Shown here: positions 15,301 through 22,800 of the stretch, piece by piece
Layout of the letters: each line of letters starts with the position of its first letter
Position numbering within the stretch: the first letter of the stretch is position 1
From: Tenebrio molitor
Taxonomy: Eukaryota > Arthropoda > Insecta > Coleoptera > Tenebrionidae
Assembly: GCF_963966145.1 (NCBI RefSeq)
Contig: NC_091046.1
Span: 37,200,001 to 37,264,000 of the forward strand
Length of the DNA: 64,000 nucleotides
Direction of reading: 5' to 3'
Notes under the pieces: generated by a model
Seen by the model: only the letters and a program-made list of their open reading frames with translations
Told to the model about the DNA's origin: nothing
Database searches by the model: none
Program-made: the position numbers and the translations under genes

Positions 15301-15616
15301 AACTTTTTCCAAACTGCGAATTAGACGTTAATGTTGGGTTAACTCAATCTTAATTCTTGAATTCTTTCATTAAATTACAAGGAGAGGAAACAATTTCAAA
15401 AAAATTTATGGACTTATTTAAACACAGCCAACTATGGTCATTTGCTGGGAACAGCCTCATTGCACTTTTACCAAGGCAAAGTATCAATTTACGGCATTGA
15501 CACTAAATATGCATTGATGTAGGTAAATTAGCAAAAGGACTATTTCCGCCGTTTTCATTTTTAGTATTGTTTACCTGATAGGGATGGGCTTGGTGCTTCT
15601 CGAAGTACCTGGACAT
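341..15616 (-). CDS. wac: WAC homologue: WW-domain adaptor with coiled coil (8 coding exons)
   Basis: Coding exons in transcript order: 15575-15616, 14861-15080, 14646-14803, 13516-13723, 12812-13456, 1684-1862, 509-636, 341-419. They sum to 1659 nt (552 residues plus TAG) with every phase compatible. Residues about 151-180 form a WW domain (GDWSEHVSSSGKKYYYN then VSQWEKP, both Trp present), nearly the vertebrate WAC sequence. The N-terminus is Ser/Arg-rich (SKYSSSKSYGSSGE), the middle Ser/Thr/Pro-rich. The last ~120 residues (DDLVNHVRGWPAEILEKQ, EIQATLQEQR, ILFLRQQIKELEELK, NSFM) match the WAC C-terminal coiled coil. WAC family members bridge RNF20/40 to RNA polymerase II for H2B ubiquitination and act in TORC1 and autophagy control (established knowledge). 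The start ATG at 15616 follows an open frame, and a CCAG acceptor-like site overlaps it, so a further 5' exon is possible. The donor of the WW exon could instead be at 13522. Confidence 0.93.
723..1652. mobile_element. 930-bp TIR element in a WAC intron, with nested foldback
   Basis: Inverted ends of about 26 bp (CCGGGAGATTTTTTTTAACT at the left, its near-complement at 1627-1652) lie beside TATA on both sides. The interior contains a foldback hairpin at about 832-972, a second pair of inverted ends (TTATCTACTTTGC at ~956, complement at ~1240), and a perfect-looking hairpin around AACAGTTTAATAAT at ~1163-1197. It sits in the intron between the last-but-two and last-but-one WAC exons and adds about 0.9 kb to it. 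No intact transposase is visible. Confidence 0.7.
832..972. repeat. CpG-rich foldback hairpin
   Basis: The arms read AATTGTATATTATTATACGA and, inverted, TATTAAACGAGTGTAATATA around a loop with CGCTACGCTCGTCGTGC. The loop word recurs in the hairpins at 54966-55090 and, altered, at 57690-57845, so this is one family. Confidence 0.65.
1990..3420. other. Intron DNA without recognisable features
   Basis: AT-rich WAC intron sequence. Short open frames occur on both strands but none has a recognisable motif, splice context or codon pattern. I see no element ends here. Confidence 0.5.
3421..4160. mobile_element. 740-bp TIR element (CCGGGTGGGGCATCG ends)
   Basis: Left end CCGGGTGGGGCATCGTATAC and right end GTATACGATGCCCCACCCGG are inverted complements. 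The similarity continues inward for about 70 bp through an ATTGTCGAAATTTT stretch. Both ends are flanked by TA (3419-3420 and 4161-4162), consistent with TA target duplication as in the Tc1/mariner group. It lies in the 11-kb WAC intron. The interior has no coding capacity that I recognise, so it is probably non-autonomous. Confidence 0.85.
4391..4908. mobile_element. 518-bp TIR element with a second element nested inside
   Basis: Inverted ends TAGTTTCAATTTGGTTGTAG (left) and its complement at 4889-4908; the similarity runs about 34 bp. The interior is taken up largely by a separate TIR element at 4510-4775. Confidence 0.8.
4510..4775. mobile_element. 266-bp TIR element, copy 1 of the TAGTGGAACCAG family
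   Basis: Ends TAGTGGAACCAGAAATATAG and the inverse near 4754-4775. The interior matches the element at 6835-7103 in inverted orientation, sharing for example a stretch with AGACAAAGGTAGGTAGAGCC. TA flanks the left end at 4508-4509. Confidence 0.85.
4925..5013. repeat. Three tandem ~30-bp units
   Basis: The word CAGCGGAGATAATAACTTCA starts at 4925, 4955 and 4986, giving three nearly identical units separated by one to three variable bases. It lies directly after the TIR element that ends at 4908. Confidence 0.9.
5324..5553. mobile_element. 230-bp TIR element (TAGTATTTTTACCCC ends)
   Basis: Left end TAGTATTTTTACCCCGAATA and right end GGGGTAAAAATACTA are inverted. TA flanks it at 5322-5323 and 5554-5555. 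An inner inverted pair (CACCCCATCC / GGTGGGGTG) lies near 5384-5411. It abuts the next element through a shared TA. Confidence 0.8.
5556..5620. mobile_element. 65-bp minimal TIR element
   Basis: Starts CAGGGTCTATCAGAA and ends TTCTGATAGACCCTG, with TA on both sides (5554-5555 and 5621-5622). At 65 bp it is very short for a TIR element. It sits immediately at the right edge of the element ending at 5553. Confidence 0.75.
6127..6479. mobile_element. 353-bp TIR element nested in 6035-7228
   Basis: Ends CTATGGCGGACAATAAATTT and AAATTTATTGTCCGCCATAG are exact inverses. TA is present at 6125-6126 and 6480-6481. The sister locus reads ATTGTACCTGTCAATCAC without the insert, so the TA duplication is documented by an empty site. 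Confidence 0.9.
6528..6829. mobile_element. 302-bp TIR element nested in 6035-7228
   Basis: Ends TAGTTTGGGAACGAGAAA and its inverse, with TA at 6526-6527 and 6830-6831. In the empty sister copy the target reads GGGGTAGTACTC. Confidence 0.9.
6835..7103. mobile_element. 269-bp TIR element, copy 2 of the TAGTGGAACCAG family
   Basis: Same family as 4510-4775, opposite orientation. TA lies at 6833-6834 and 7104-7105. It used the second TA of the target GGTAGTACTC, three bases from the insertion at 6528-6829. Confidence 0.9.
7970..8290. mobile_element. Hairpin-plus-tail element, copy 1
   Basis: A large palindrome (AATGAGTTCGTGCGTAAATT and its inverse, with CACGAGTGCCAAAAAAGG repeated) is followed by a unique tail (AAGGCTCCAAATCGCTTAAA, then TTAGCTTGACGTTTCG). 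The same head and tail occur at 12418-12700, 38980-39265, 45750-45895 (tail only) and 57222-57290 (head only, inverted). Confidence 0.75.
8609..8993. mobile_element. 385-bp TIR element (CAGGGTGTTTGAAAATT ends)
   Basis: Ends CAGGGTGTTTGAAAATTGCT and AGCAATTTTTAAACACCCTG are inverted, with TA at 8607-8608 and 8994-8995. The interior is poly(A)/poly(T)-rich and shows no coding motif. Confidence 0.85.
9491..9804. mobile_element. 314-bp TIR element (CAGTTGCGGAATTAAAATT ends)
   Basis: Ends CAGTTGCGGAATTAAAATTT and AAATTTTAATTCCGCAACTG are exact inverses over 20 bp, with TA at 9489-9490 and 9805-9806. Confidence 0.88.
9898..10198. mobile_element. Possible ~300-bp TIR element
   Basis: TACACTGTGTCGC at the left and GCGACACACTGTA at the right are imperfect inverses about 300 bp apart. 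The ends are short, so this is weaker than its neighbours. Confidence 0.4.
10515..10650. repeat. CpG-rich foldback hairpin
   Basis: Arms AAGCCTTTAAAGCAC and GTGCTTTAAAGGCTC lie within longer inverted AT-rich ends (AATAGTATATTATGATACAA and, inverted, GTGTATCATACGCTATTTTT). It has the layout of the other foldback hairpins. Confidence 0.7.
10738..10912. mobile_element. 175-bp TIR element, copy 1
   Basis: Ends CGGGTGTTTTTTTAAATTTG and CAAATTTAAAAAAACACCCT, with arms extending through GGCGTCGAAGTAGGCGTT. A copy of the same length and orientation lies at 57039-57213 and differs at only a few positions. Confidence 0.9.
10914..11997. mobile_element. ~1.08-kb TIR element
   Basis: Left end TGCCATTCACGATGTTTTGG and right end CCAAAACATCGTGAATGGTA are inverted and continue through CATAAGGGGAGGC. 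Both are flanked by TATA. No transposase is evident inside. A short open frame at 11287-11574 has no recognised domain. Confidence 0.8.
12185..12415. mobile_element. 231-bp TIR element, copy 1
   Basis: Ends CGGGGTGATCAAATAGGACT and AGTCCTTCTTGATCACCCGG, arms about 28 bp, with TA at 12183-12184 and 12416-12417. The same element, the same length but in opposite orientation, is at 20949-21179. Confidence 0.92.
12418..12700. mobile_element. Hairpin-plus-tail element, copy 2
   Basis: Palindromic head with CACGAGTGCCAAAAAAGGCC, then CGACGAGCCCCTTAAAGGCT, the TTAGCTTGACGTTTCG tail, and an end near GAACAAAAAAAG. It starts directly next to the 231-bp element. Confidence 0.75.
13516..13723 (-). other. 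wac: WW-domain exon of the WAC homologue
   Basis: This exon starts after TTTTAG and encodes an acidic/basic lead-in (RDDRERVARV), the complete WW domain, then an Arg/Asp-rich tract (RERERDRFRSRERDRDRDS). The two signature tryptophans, the YYY core and the closing proline are all present, so ligand binding to proline-rich partners should be intact. It is the single best anchor for the gene's identity. Confidence 0.95.
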
Positions 15617-16660
15617 ACAAACATAGCAGATTAGTGATTTAAAGTGGCCCGAGAGGCACAAAAGGATTTTGTATTGCACAAAATTCTTTTAATGCCCCTG
15701 AGGTTGTGTCAATAAGACACTGATGCCTACCCATCGTTCATCCGTTGAGTTTTCCTTGCATGCATTACCATCAATGCAAGTCTCTATAAAATGTTTGTGG
15801 CTTTTCCAGCAAGCCGATTTGTATGATAATGTCATAAAAACAATAAAAACGCTTGTAACCGATCAAGAACTGACTTTCCTACCAGACGCCATGTCACATA
15901 AGGGAACAATTTGCAGCTGAAGGTAAATGCTCCTAATTTCTTCCGTTGTCTCATTGGTTGACGTAAGAAAATGTTCTAGGTACCAACATTAAAAAAAAAC
16001 AAACCACTAAGGCCTCAATAACTAGGAGAAATGTCTCGATAAGTAATCGTGGATCTTATCAGAACAAACAACCGATAAAAAATGCGTCACATGTCAGTTA
16101 TTTGTGAATCTACTTTACTCGATATGTTTCATCTTAAAAAAGTTGGTTTTAAATGTTTTTAGAGAATTTTTATATTAACATTGGCAACAATGAAGTAACT
16201 GGTCCTCACCGATATTTACAAGAAAAAAAATTTTAATGGTGTTAAAATATTTCCAATTTGTTTAACGCAAACACCTGCTTTCGTGAGTTTTTTACAGAAA
16301 AATTACTGTGAATATATGAGATTATAAAAATAATCGTGCCCCGAAGCTGTTTTTATTTTGAAACAAAATTCAACCTTCCAACAGTGATATGAATTTGCTG
16401 TTAAATCTGTCACAAACTTTCTTCATAACACATTAAAATAATTTACTATAGTATATAGTCACTGTAGTAATCTAATAAGCAGTTATTCTTAGTAATGTGG
16501 TTGTTTATATCGTCGCGTTTGTTGTGTATAGCAGTACTTAAAAACAACGTGATTTATGAAAGGTTCGAATCACAAAGTATATGTTTCACTTTTACTTTAA
16601 ATTCTCGCTTGCACATTTTTCTACTGGCGTGACTTTGTTTAACTGAACATTTCTTTGTAG
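15617..16660. promoter_or_regulatory. Divergent intergenic region between WAC and gene A
   Basis: About 1 kb separates the WAC start (minus strand) from the first supported gene A exon (plus strand). Both promoters should lie here. I see no TIR element in it, in contrast with most non-coding sequence in the window. A candidate first exon for gene A lies at 16091-16160 (see findings). The shared-promoter idea is inference. Confidence 0.4.
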
Positions 16661-16677
16661 ATCAGTTGCTGGTAACT

Positions 16678-19600
16678 ATGTTTGCAAATCTTCGAAGTGT
16701 CCATTATGACTCGCACCACCCAGATTTCTCACACACCTTGGTTAATTCAGTCAGAAGGTATTTAACTTAATTATCATTCTAATTTTTAATCAAGAAGTAA
16801 TTTGAGAATAGCTACAGCTACAGGAACCTTTTTAATTTTAATAGTCATTTTTGAAAACATATTTTAATTTTTATTAAGTAAAAAATTATATACAGTGTAA
16901 ATATCAGTATATTATAGAATACGTTAACTAGCCAATCATCATACCCATTTACAACAGGATTATCAAGATCGACACATAACTGAAGACAATTTTTTTTAAT
17001 TATTTTAAAATCTTATTTTACAATTGAATTTTTGTTACAAGACTTATCGACATTTTTTGAAGTAACATTTAATTTATTATACTAACAATAAATATCACCA
17101 AAGAAGAAATACACAAGACAGAAGTGAAGACTGCATGGAAGATTCTTTAAAGAAGAAAGTAACATTCAACATAACATCAAAGAGCAACTTGAAGTGTCCT
17201 TATATTTTGAATCTTTACTTGCATAAAAAATTAGCAGTATTATAGTCAACATATTGCAATACTTTTTTTTAAATCAGTTTTTAAAGTCTAATGTTCAGGC
17301 ATTTGTTAAACTCATTTAAAGTTGAAACACCATTTTTGTAGTTACATAAATTCAAAACTGGATTATGAACAGAAAACGTCGGAATTTGTTTCTGAAGTGC
17401 GTCGAAGATTATATTTTCTTCATGAATATAATTGTCAAGTGGCTAAAGTAAGTATATTTGATGACGAGAATAGAACATGTCAGTTTAGCAATTTCAGGTT
17501 ACCAAAAAGTATCCCAGGTCAAGAAAGTTTGATTTGCTTCTGGTCAAATATATCGAGTTGGAATTTGAAGCACTATATTTTAAAAATCCACATCCTTCAA
17601 AGCAACTTCAAGAAACAATTGAATTAAGAGTTTTACGCTTTTTGCATGTGATGTTATATCAAGCCGTCCTGAATAATGAAACTTTGGGCAATGAAAATAC
17701 AGATACACTTTTGAAAAGAGCCATTTTGGGGCTTTTAGGTCAAGTCAAGTCACAATACTTAGTTGAAGATAAATTAGTTTGTAATATTAGGTAAGTAACT
17801 TTTTATTTATTAATAGTACATAACATTCAGTCTTTGTAACTACAGCAAATTACTTAAGAAGATTAATGTAAGAAGGAACAGTTTTAATTCGAGGAATTCA
17901 TCATTTTGGGAAATCCATAGAAATCTTGCAACTAGTGATTATGGAACTGATGACAGTGATTCAGATTTTGAACATGATGTAAGGAATTTCTATTTGAAAA
18001 ACAAATCAAATGCAGTTTATTTCAGATTTTTTGTAAAAACGTTTTTCAGAACAAGTCAAGTCTTGCAGAAAACACAAATACAACCACTTCAGATTGTGTA
18101 GAAGTACCCTTAATATCAAATGGTGTCAGCCCCATACCTACAATTGAATTTGCAGATGATGATGATGACAACTACTTTGTTTATCTGCAGCGACATGTTA
18201 CCACAAAAAGAAAAATTAAAGATGACTGTAGGGTAGTTACAAAAAGAAATTTGCTTGACCCTGTGAGCAATAATGTAAGCAATAAGACTAATTTATCTTT
18301 AGATGGTAACTTAGATTCTAAAAAAAAGTGCATTAATCATCGATGTGAACCAAGTGCAATTCCAAAAACTGAAAACAATGAAAGTTGTGTGATCATTTGC
18401 TCAGATTCTGAAGATGAAAATTCTACAGAGACCTTAAACCAAGATAAAACTTCCAAGAAACAAAATCTTCATAAAAAGAATGGTGAATGTAATAAAGAAT
18501 CTAGAGTAAATAAAAATATTGGAGTGATCACTTTTGAAATCTTAGATGATGATGATGATGATAATGAGAATGGTGACTTGAATTATATGATTTCTTTACA
18601 AAAAGAAGTAGAAACAAATAAGAAAATTAAGAAACAGGGAGAATCTGATTGCAAAGCTATAATAATTTGTTCTGATTCTGAGGATGATCTAGTTGTTGAG
18701 AAACTGTTGAAACAGAAGTGTAATAAAGATACTGGTCAATTAATAAAAGCAACTGCAGAAACAGGCAATACTGCTTGTGTAAAAAAAATTGAACATTCGT
18801 TTTTACCAAAAATTATTTCAAGTATTGACATTGTGCCTCACACTAAGAATAAAAGTGAAACTATTTGTAAAAATAATGGTGTTACATGTAGTGAAGAAAC
18901 ATTAGATGATATATTAAGCTTTGTGGATACATTGCCTTCTCAAAACAACACTCAAAATTGCACTGCAATTGTTTGCAATGAGCCTGTTGAAATTAAAGAA
19001 TCATGTTCAGGAACTTCCAAAGAAACAAGTGATAAAGTAGAAGTAGAATCTAAGAAATTCTTAATAGTAGAAAAAACCTTAAATCAGCAAATTGACAATC
19101 AACCAAGCAGTGTGAATATAGATATTTACAAGCAATGTAAGAATCAAGTGACTTCTTCATTGCCTCAAGAAAATTCAGATTTTCTTGTATTTGAAAGTGC
19201 AGCAGCAATTAGTGAAGATGCAAAAACAAACTTTTTGATTAATCCTGCCATCATATTTGAGCCAACACAGTTATCTAAGACTGAAGAATTAGCTTTAACT
19301 AAATTAGGTAATGTCCAGAATGGAAATGTAAATGAGGCAGTAGCAACAAATTATGAAGAAGTTATTGTTGATAAAACAAATGTCTTAGGTGAGTAAAATA
19401 TTTCATATTGAAAACTTATAGTATTTACTTGTTGGTGTAAAATTATTTATTTAAAACAAAATTTTAGGTGGTCCAGTTTTAAGTGAAAAAGTCAACAGTT
19501 TTGAAGACTTGGACAATTTGCAAGAGTGCCGTATTAATGAAAGTTTATTAGATGAACTTTTACTAGATGATAGTTACTTATTGGAAGGTCGTAAGGAATT

Positions 19601-20027
19601 TGAAGAGCTAGAATATTTCCTTTTCAATGACAACATAGAAAAGCCAGGATTTTATTTTTCAAATTTTCAGTTTGATGAAAATGAAACTGTATTACAACCA
19701 GAAACTTTTGATGCAGATATGAAAAGTTTAGAGTCGCTTTTGGATGATTCACATTTATTCACTTTGGCAGAATCCGAAATTGGCTACAATTCATTTGCTA
19801 ATAATAACAAAGTAGACAAATGTGCTGAAAAAAATAAGAAACCAAGTGACAATGTAAATTGTGACCCGTTGAAGGATTCTACAAATCAAAATTGTAAAGT
19901 CAAAGAAGGTTCAAGTGCCAAATCAACTAATTCGAGTTCAAAAAAGAATGCAAAATCTATCGCGTGTAGAAGGGGAAAGAATTTTAGAGCAATTTTTAAA
20001 CAGTCTAAAAAAGTGAATAAAAGGTGA
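16678..20027 (+). CDS. Gene A: unrecognised SIM-containing nuclear-type protein, paralogue of gene B
   Basis: Exons: (16661)16678-16757, 17342-17447, 17498-17790, 17846-17978, 18050-19388, 19468-20027. All phases close, giving 836 residues from the ATG at 16678. A TTTCTTTGTAG acceptor just before 16661 keeps the frame open upstream, so an earlier first exon is likely, as in gene B. Residues ~1-160 are a helical domain shared with gene B (EFVSEVRRRLYFLHEYN, KKYPRSRKFDLLLVKYIELE, LRVLRFLHVMLYQAVLNNE), followed by an acidic tract (TSDYGTDDSDSDFEH). Three SUMO-interacting-like motifs follow: CVIICSDSEDE (~residue 317), VITFEILDDDDDD (~363), AIIICSDSEDD (~407). The rest is Asn/Lys/Glu/Ser-rich and probably disordered, with a basic C-terminus. 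Function unknown; a nuclear, SUMO-associated role is inference. Confidence 0.85.
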
Positions 20028-20529
20028 CAAATTTATTTACACAGTAAAGAAAACATGAATGTTTGATTTATAATAATGCAGATATACATACCAAACTTCC
20101 ATGCAGAATTATTTTTAATTTATTGTAAACATACATATCTCAAAATAATTTTTATTGTGAATGATATTATAATGTCAAGGATAAACATCTATAGTGTAGT
20201 GTAAATTGTCGCTTAATCAGAAAACCATTAATAACACGTTTTCACTGTAAAAACATGATATCTGGAATGTGATATACATTTTTACAATATTTATATTTTT
20301 ATAGTTCTTAAGTGGTAGTAATGGGACAGTTTTAAAACATATTTTACACAGAAGAAAATAGTGGTTTTCCCTTTTTAAGCGACACATTTTTGATTTTGTC
20401 AAGTACAAGAAGGAAACGATATTTTTGTAATATTTATTTTATAATTTACCTACTTATTTATTTTTATGCAATTCTTGGTGCAGCTTTATTATTATTATTT
20501 TTGTAAATCGTATAACTTTAAATACGAAA

Positions 20530-20535
20530 AATAAA
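20530..20535 (+). other. Poly(A) signal of gene A
   Basis: AATAAA about 500 bases after the gene A stop codon, within an AT-rich 3' UTR. It is the first canonical hexamer with a suitable position that I noticed. Confidence 0.55.
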
Positions 20536-20948
20536 AGTGTTTTCATAATTGTTTCTGTATAAATGATGTTTTGAGAAATTGTACAAAATCATTTGGGCTT
20601 CGCCGGTTTGTAGGCGCAAATAGAGTAACAAAGCCGCTACAGAGATCGCTATAATATAGTATTCATAGTATTGTCAACAAGAAATTACTCCCTAGAATTC
20701 GAACTTTTAGGGAAGTTATGTTTTTCATGTTGTATTAACTAGAATTTTCAAAAGTAATTTTGAATGCGTAAGGTTGGTTACTATGAATTGAGAGACCGTC
20801 GTAGTTTAAAATTAAGAAGAGCTTAAGCTTGGTTTAAAAATAAGGATCGTCGGTGCAAACGGTCATAAGTCCAATTAAATATGCCGCCAGAAACCAAAAT
20901 TAATTGTGAAACGAAAAAACATCTATCACTTAGCGGGAAACACAGCTA

Positions 20949-21179
20949 CCGGGTGATCAAGAAGGACTGTTTAAGTTGGCAGTATAATTAAGAAAAATTT
21001 TTAATTCGGTTATTTATAACACTGCAACTGGATATGTTTTGTTGGTTTATTTGACAAATATCTGATATAGGAATAGCATTAACAACGACAAGCCACCAAC
21101 AACCGGAAGTTACTCCTGTTATACGACTTAAATAACGATCCAGTGTTACCAACTTAAACAGTCCTTCTTGATCACCCCG
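20949..21179. mobile_element. 231-bp TIR element, copy 2
   Basis: Ends CCGGGTGATCAAGAAGGACT and AGTCCTTCTTGATCACCCCG, with TA at 20947-20948 and 21180-21181. It is inverted relative to 12185-12415 and the interior matches closely (for example ATATGTTTTGTTGGTTTATT). Confidence 0.93.
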
Positions 21180-21629
21180 TATATGCAACTGTTACAAGGA
21201 GTTCGCTGCCTCACATTTTTGACATGGTTATGATATCTTTTATTTGTCACCAGAAACCACATAGCCTCCAACCTAACCAAATTTATGGCAACCTGGTAAC
21301 GAATATCCCTAAACCCTAGGGAGTAATTTCTTGTAGACTACTATATATATACAAAGCACCGCAATACGCAGACTATGGACCAAGGAAGTTAAGTTAAAAT
21401 GAGGAAGGAAGGTCAATTTGAAAAAGTGATGCCACCAGCCACCCGCCAAATCGTGGACTACCATTAAAAGTTTGCTATAGGTATAAAATGGGGCTTCCCC
21501 GGTTTGTAGAAAGGCGCAAATAGAGTTAATAATTTGCATGCCCTCTTAACGTTTGAACTTTACTATGCTTACGTGCGTGACTCCCGTGACTCCTACGCCA
21601 CGGATGATATCCTACGCATCCTACGTGAC

Positions 21630-22184
21630 TAGGGATGGCAAATATACATCGATGTTTAGGATACATCGATATATTTCAAAAAAATATCGATATTTTTACA
21701 TCGATGTTAGCATTTCGATATATCGTTGAAAACATCGATGTATTTGTTTCGATATATGTATTTAAAAATGAGTTTAATTGCGGCCGCCATCCAGTGTGAA
21801 GATCAATCAATATTTTTTCATTTGGACTTGAAGAAATTATTAAACAACAGGGAATGAAATAAGACAAACAGGATTTTTCTAAAGTACCTTATTTTTTGTT
21901 CGTGTTTGATTATTATTGTTGAAAACCTTACCTAATAGCAATGCCTTTCGATACTAACTAGTTAAAATATTTTTTTAATCTTCAACATTTTTTTTCTCAA
22001 GTTTTTTTTAAATGTAAGGGGTTAAAATTTTTATACTGTCATGTTGTAACTGTAACCTTGAAAGTATATCGATGTTTTTCATACATCGATTTTTTTATTA
22101 CGATACATCGAATACATCGATATCTGCTTACGATGCATCAAATGATGCAATACATCGATGTGTAAATTATTTTTGCCATCCCTA
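21630..22184. mobile_element. 555-bp hAT-type non-autonomous element
   Basis: Ends TAGGGATGGCAAA and TTTTTGCCATCCCTA, with an identical 8-bp flank TACGTGAC at 21622-21629 and 22185-22192. An 8-bp target duplication and a short GGGATGGC-type end are typical of hAT elements. Near both ends the word ATCGAT occurs repeatedly (about nine copies, several as ACATCGATGT), like clustered subterminal transposase sites. There is no coding region. Confidence 0.9.
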
Positions 22185-22192
22185 TACGTGAC

Positions 22193-22794
22193 TGTTGTCA
22201 GTGTTGTCACAACAAAGGAGTGCAACAAGGAAAGAAGAAGAGACAAGAATAGTCGACATGTTCACCAATCATGTATTCACAAAATCACTAATGTTTTGAT
22301 AAAACAATTTTTTGGAATCAGGTCGGATGGTAATAATATTTAGCAAATTCGTTTTATAAAATTTGGAATGGTAGAAATTACGAATGTTTTGTGTTGGACT
22401 GATTTCAGACGTAAATTAAATTGCGATCAATTTAATTTAAAGATTTATACTTTTATGTTGGTAACATCAGATAAGTCCCCGTCACCCCTCGTTCGACAAT
22501 TACAACAAAAACATTGCCCTGGAAGAGTTGGAATTATGTCTTTTTTATTGTAGTGATAATTAGTTAGTGTTTTATTTCATTTGTTATTTAAAAGATAATT
22601 TTTGGTAAGTTTATTTTTTATAGTAAAGGGAGTGGAAAAACATTATAGAAGGTTGTTTGCGATTGATAAAAGGAGTTCACGCTGCTGTTTGGTTAGCTGA
22701 CCTAGGAATTGCCTGGGTTTTTTCAAATTGATTTTGTGAAACTGTGAATAAGTCATTTATTAATGTATTTATAAATATTGTTCTCATTTTTTAG
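22193..22794 (+). promoter_or_regulatory. 5' region and probable 5' UTR intron of gene B
   Basis: A GGTAAGTTT donor lies near 22604 and a CATTTTTTAG acceptor ends at 22794, six bases before the gene B ATG. This suggests a non-coding first exon and a short 5' UTR intron. No TATA box can be assigned with confidence. Confidence 0.45.
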
Positions 22795-22800
22795 TGGACA

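Noticed and set aside
15723..15920. Open frame of 65 residues upstream of gene A
   Set aside because: Stops before any usable donor and has no similarity to gene B's first exon.
17322..17627. 101-residue frame running through gene A exon 3 and beyond
   Set aside because: Reads across a clear GTAAGT donor at 17448; comparison with gene B shows the true junction to 17498.
20592..21530. Direct word GGGCTTC(G/C)CCGGTTTGTAG with an inverted GAAATTACTCCCTAG pair, as a possible element
   Set aside because: The direct and inverted matches do not define consistent ends, so no element boundary could be supported.
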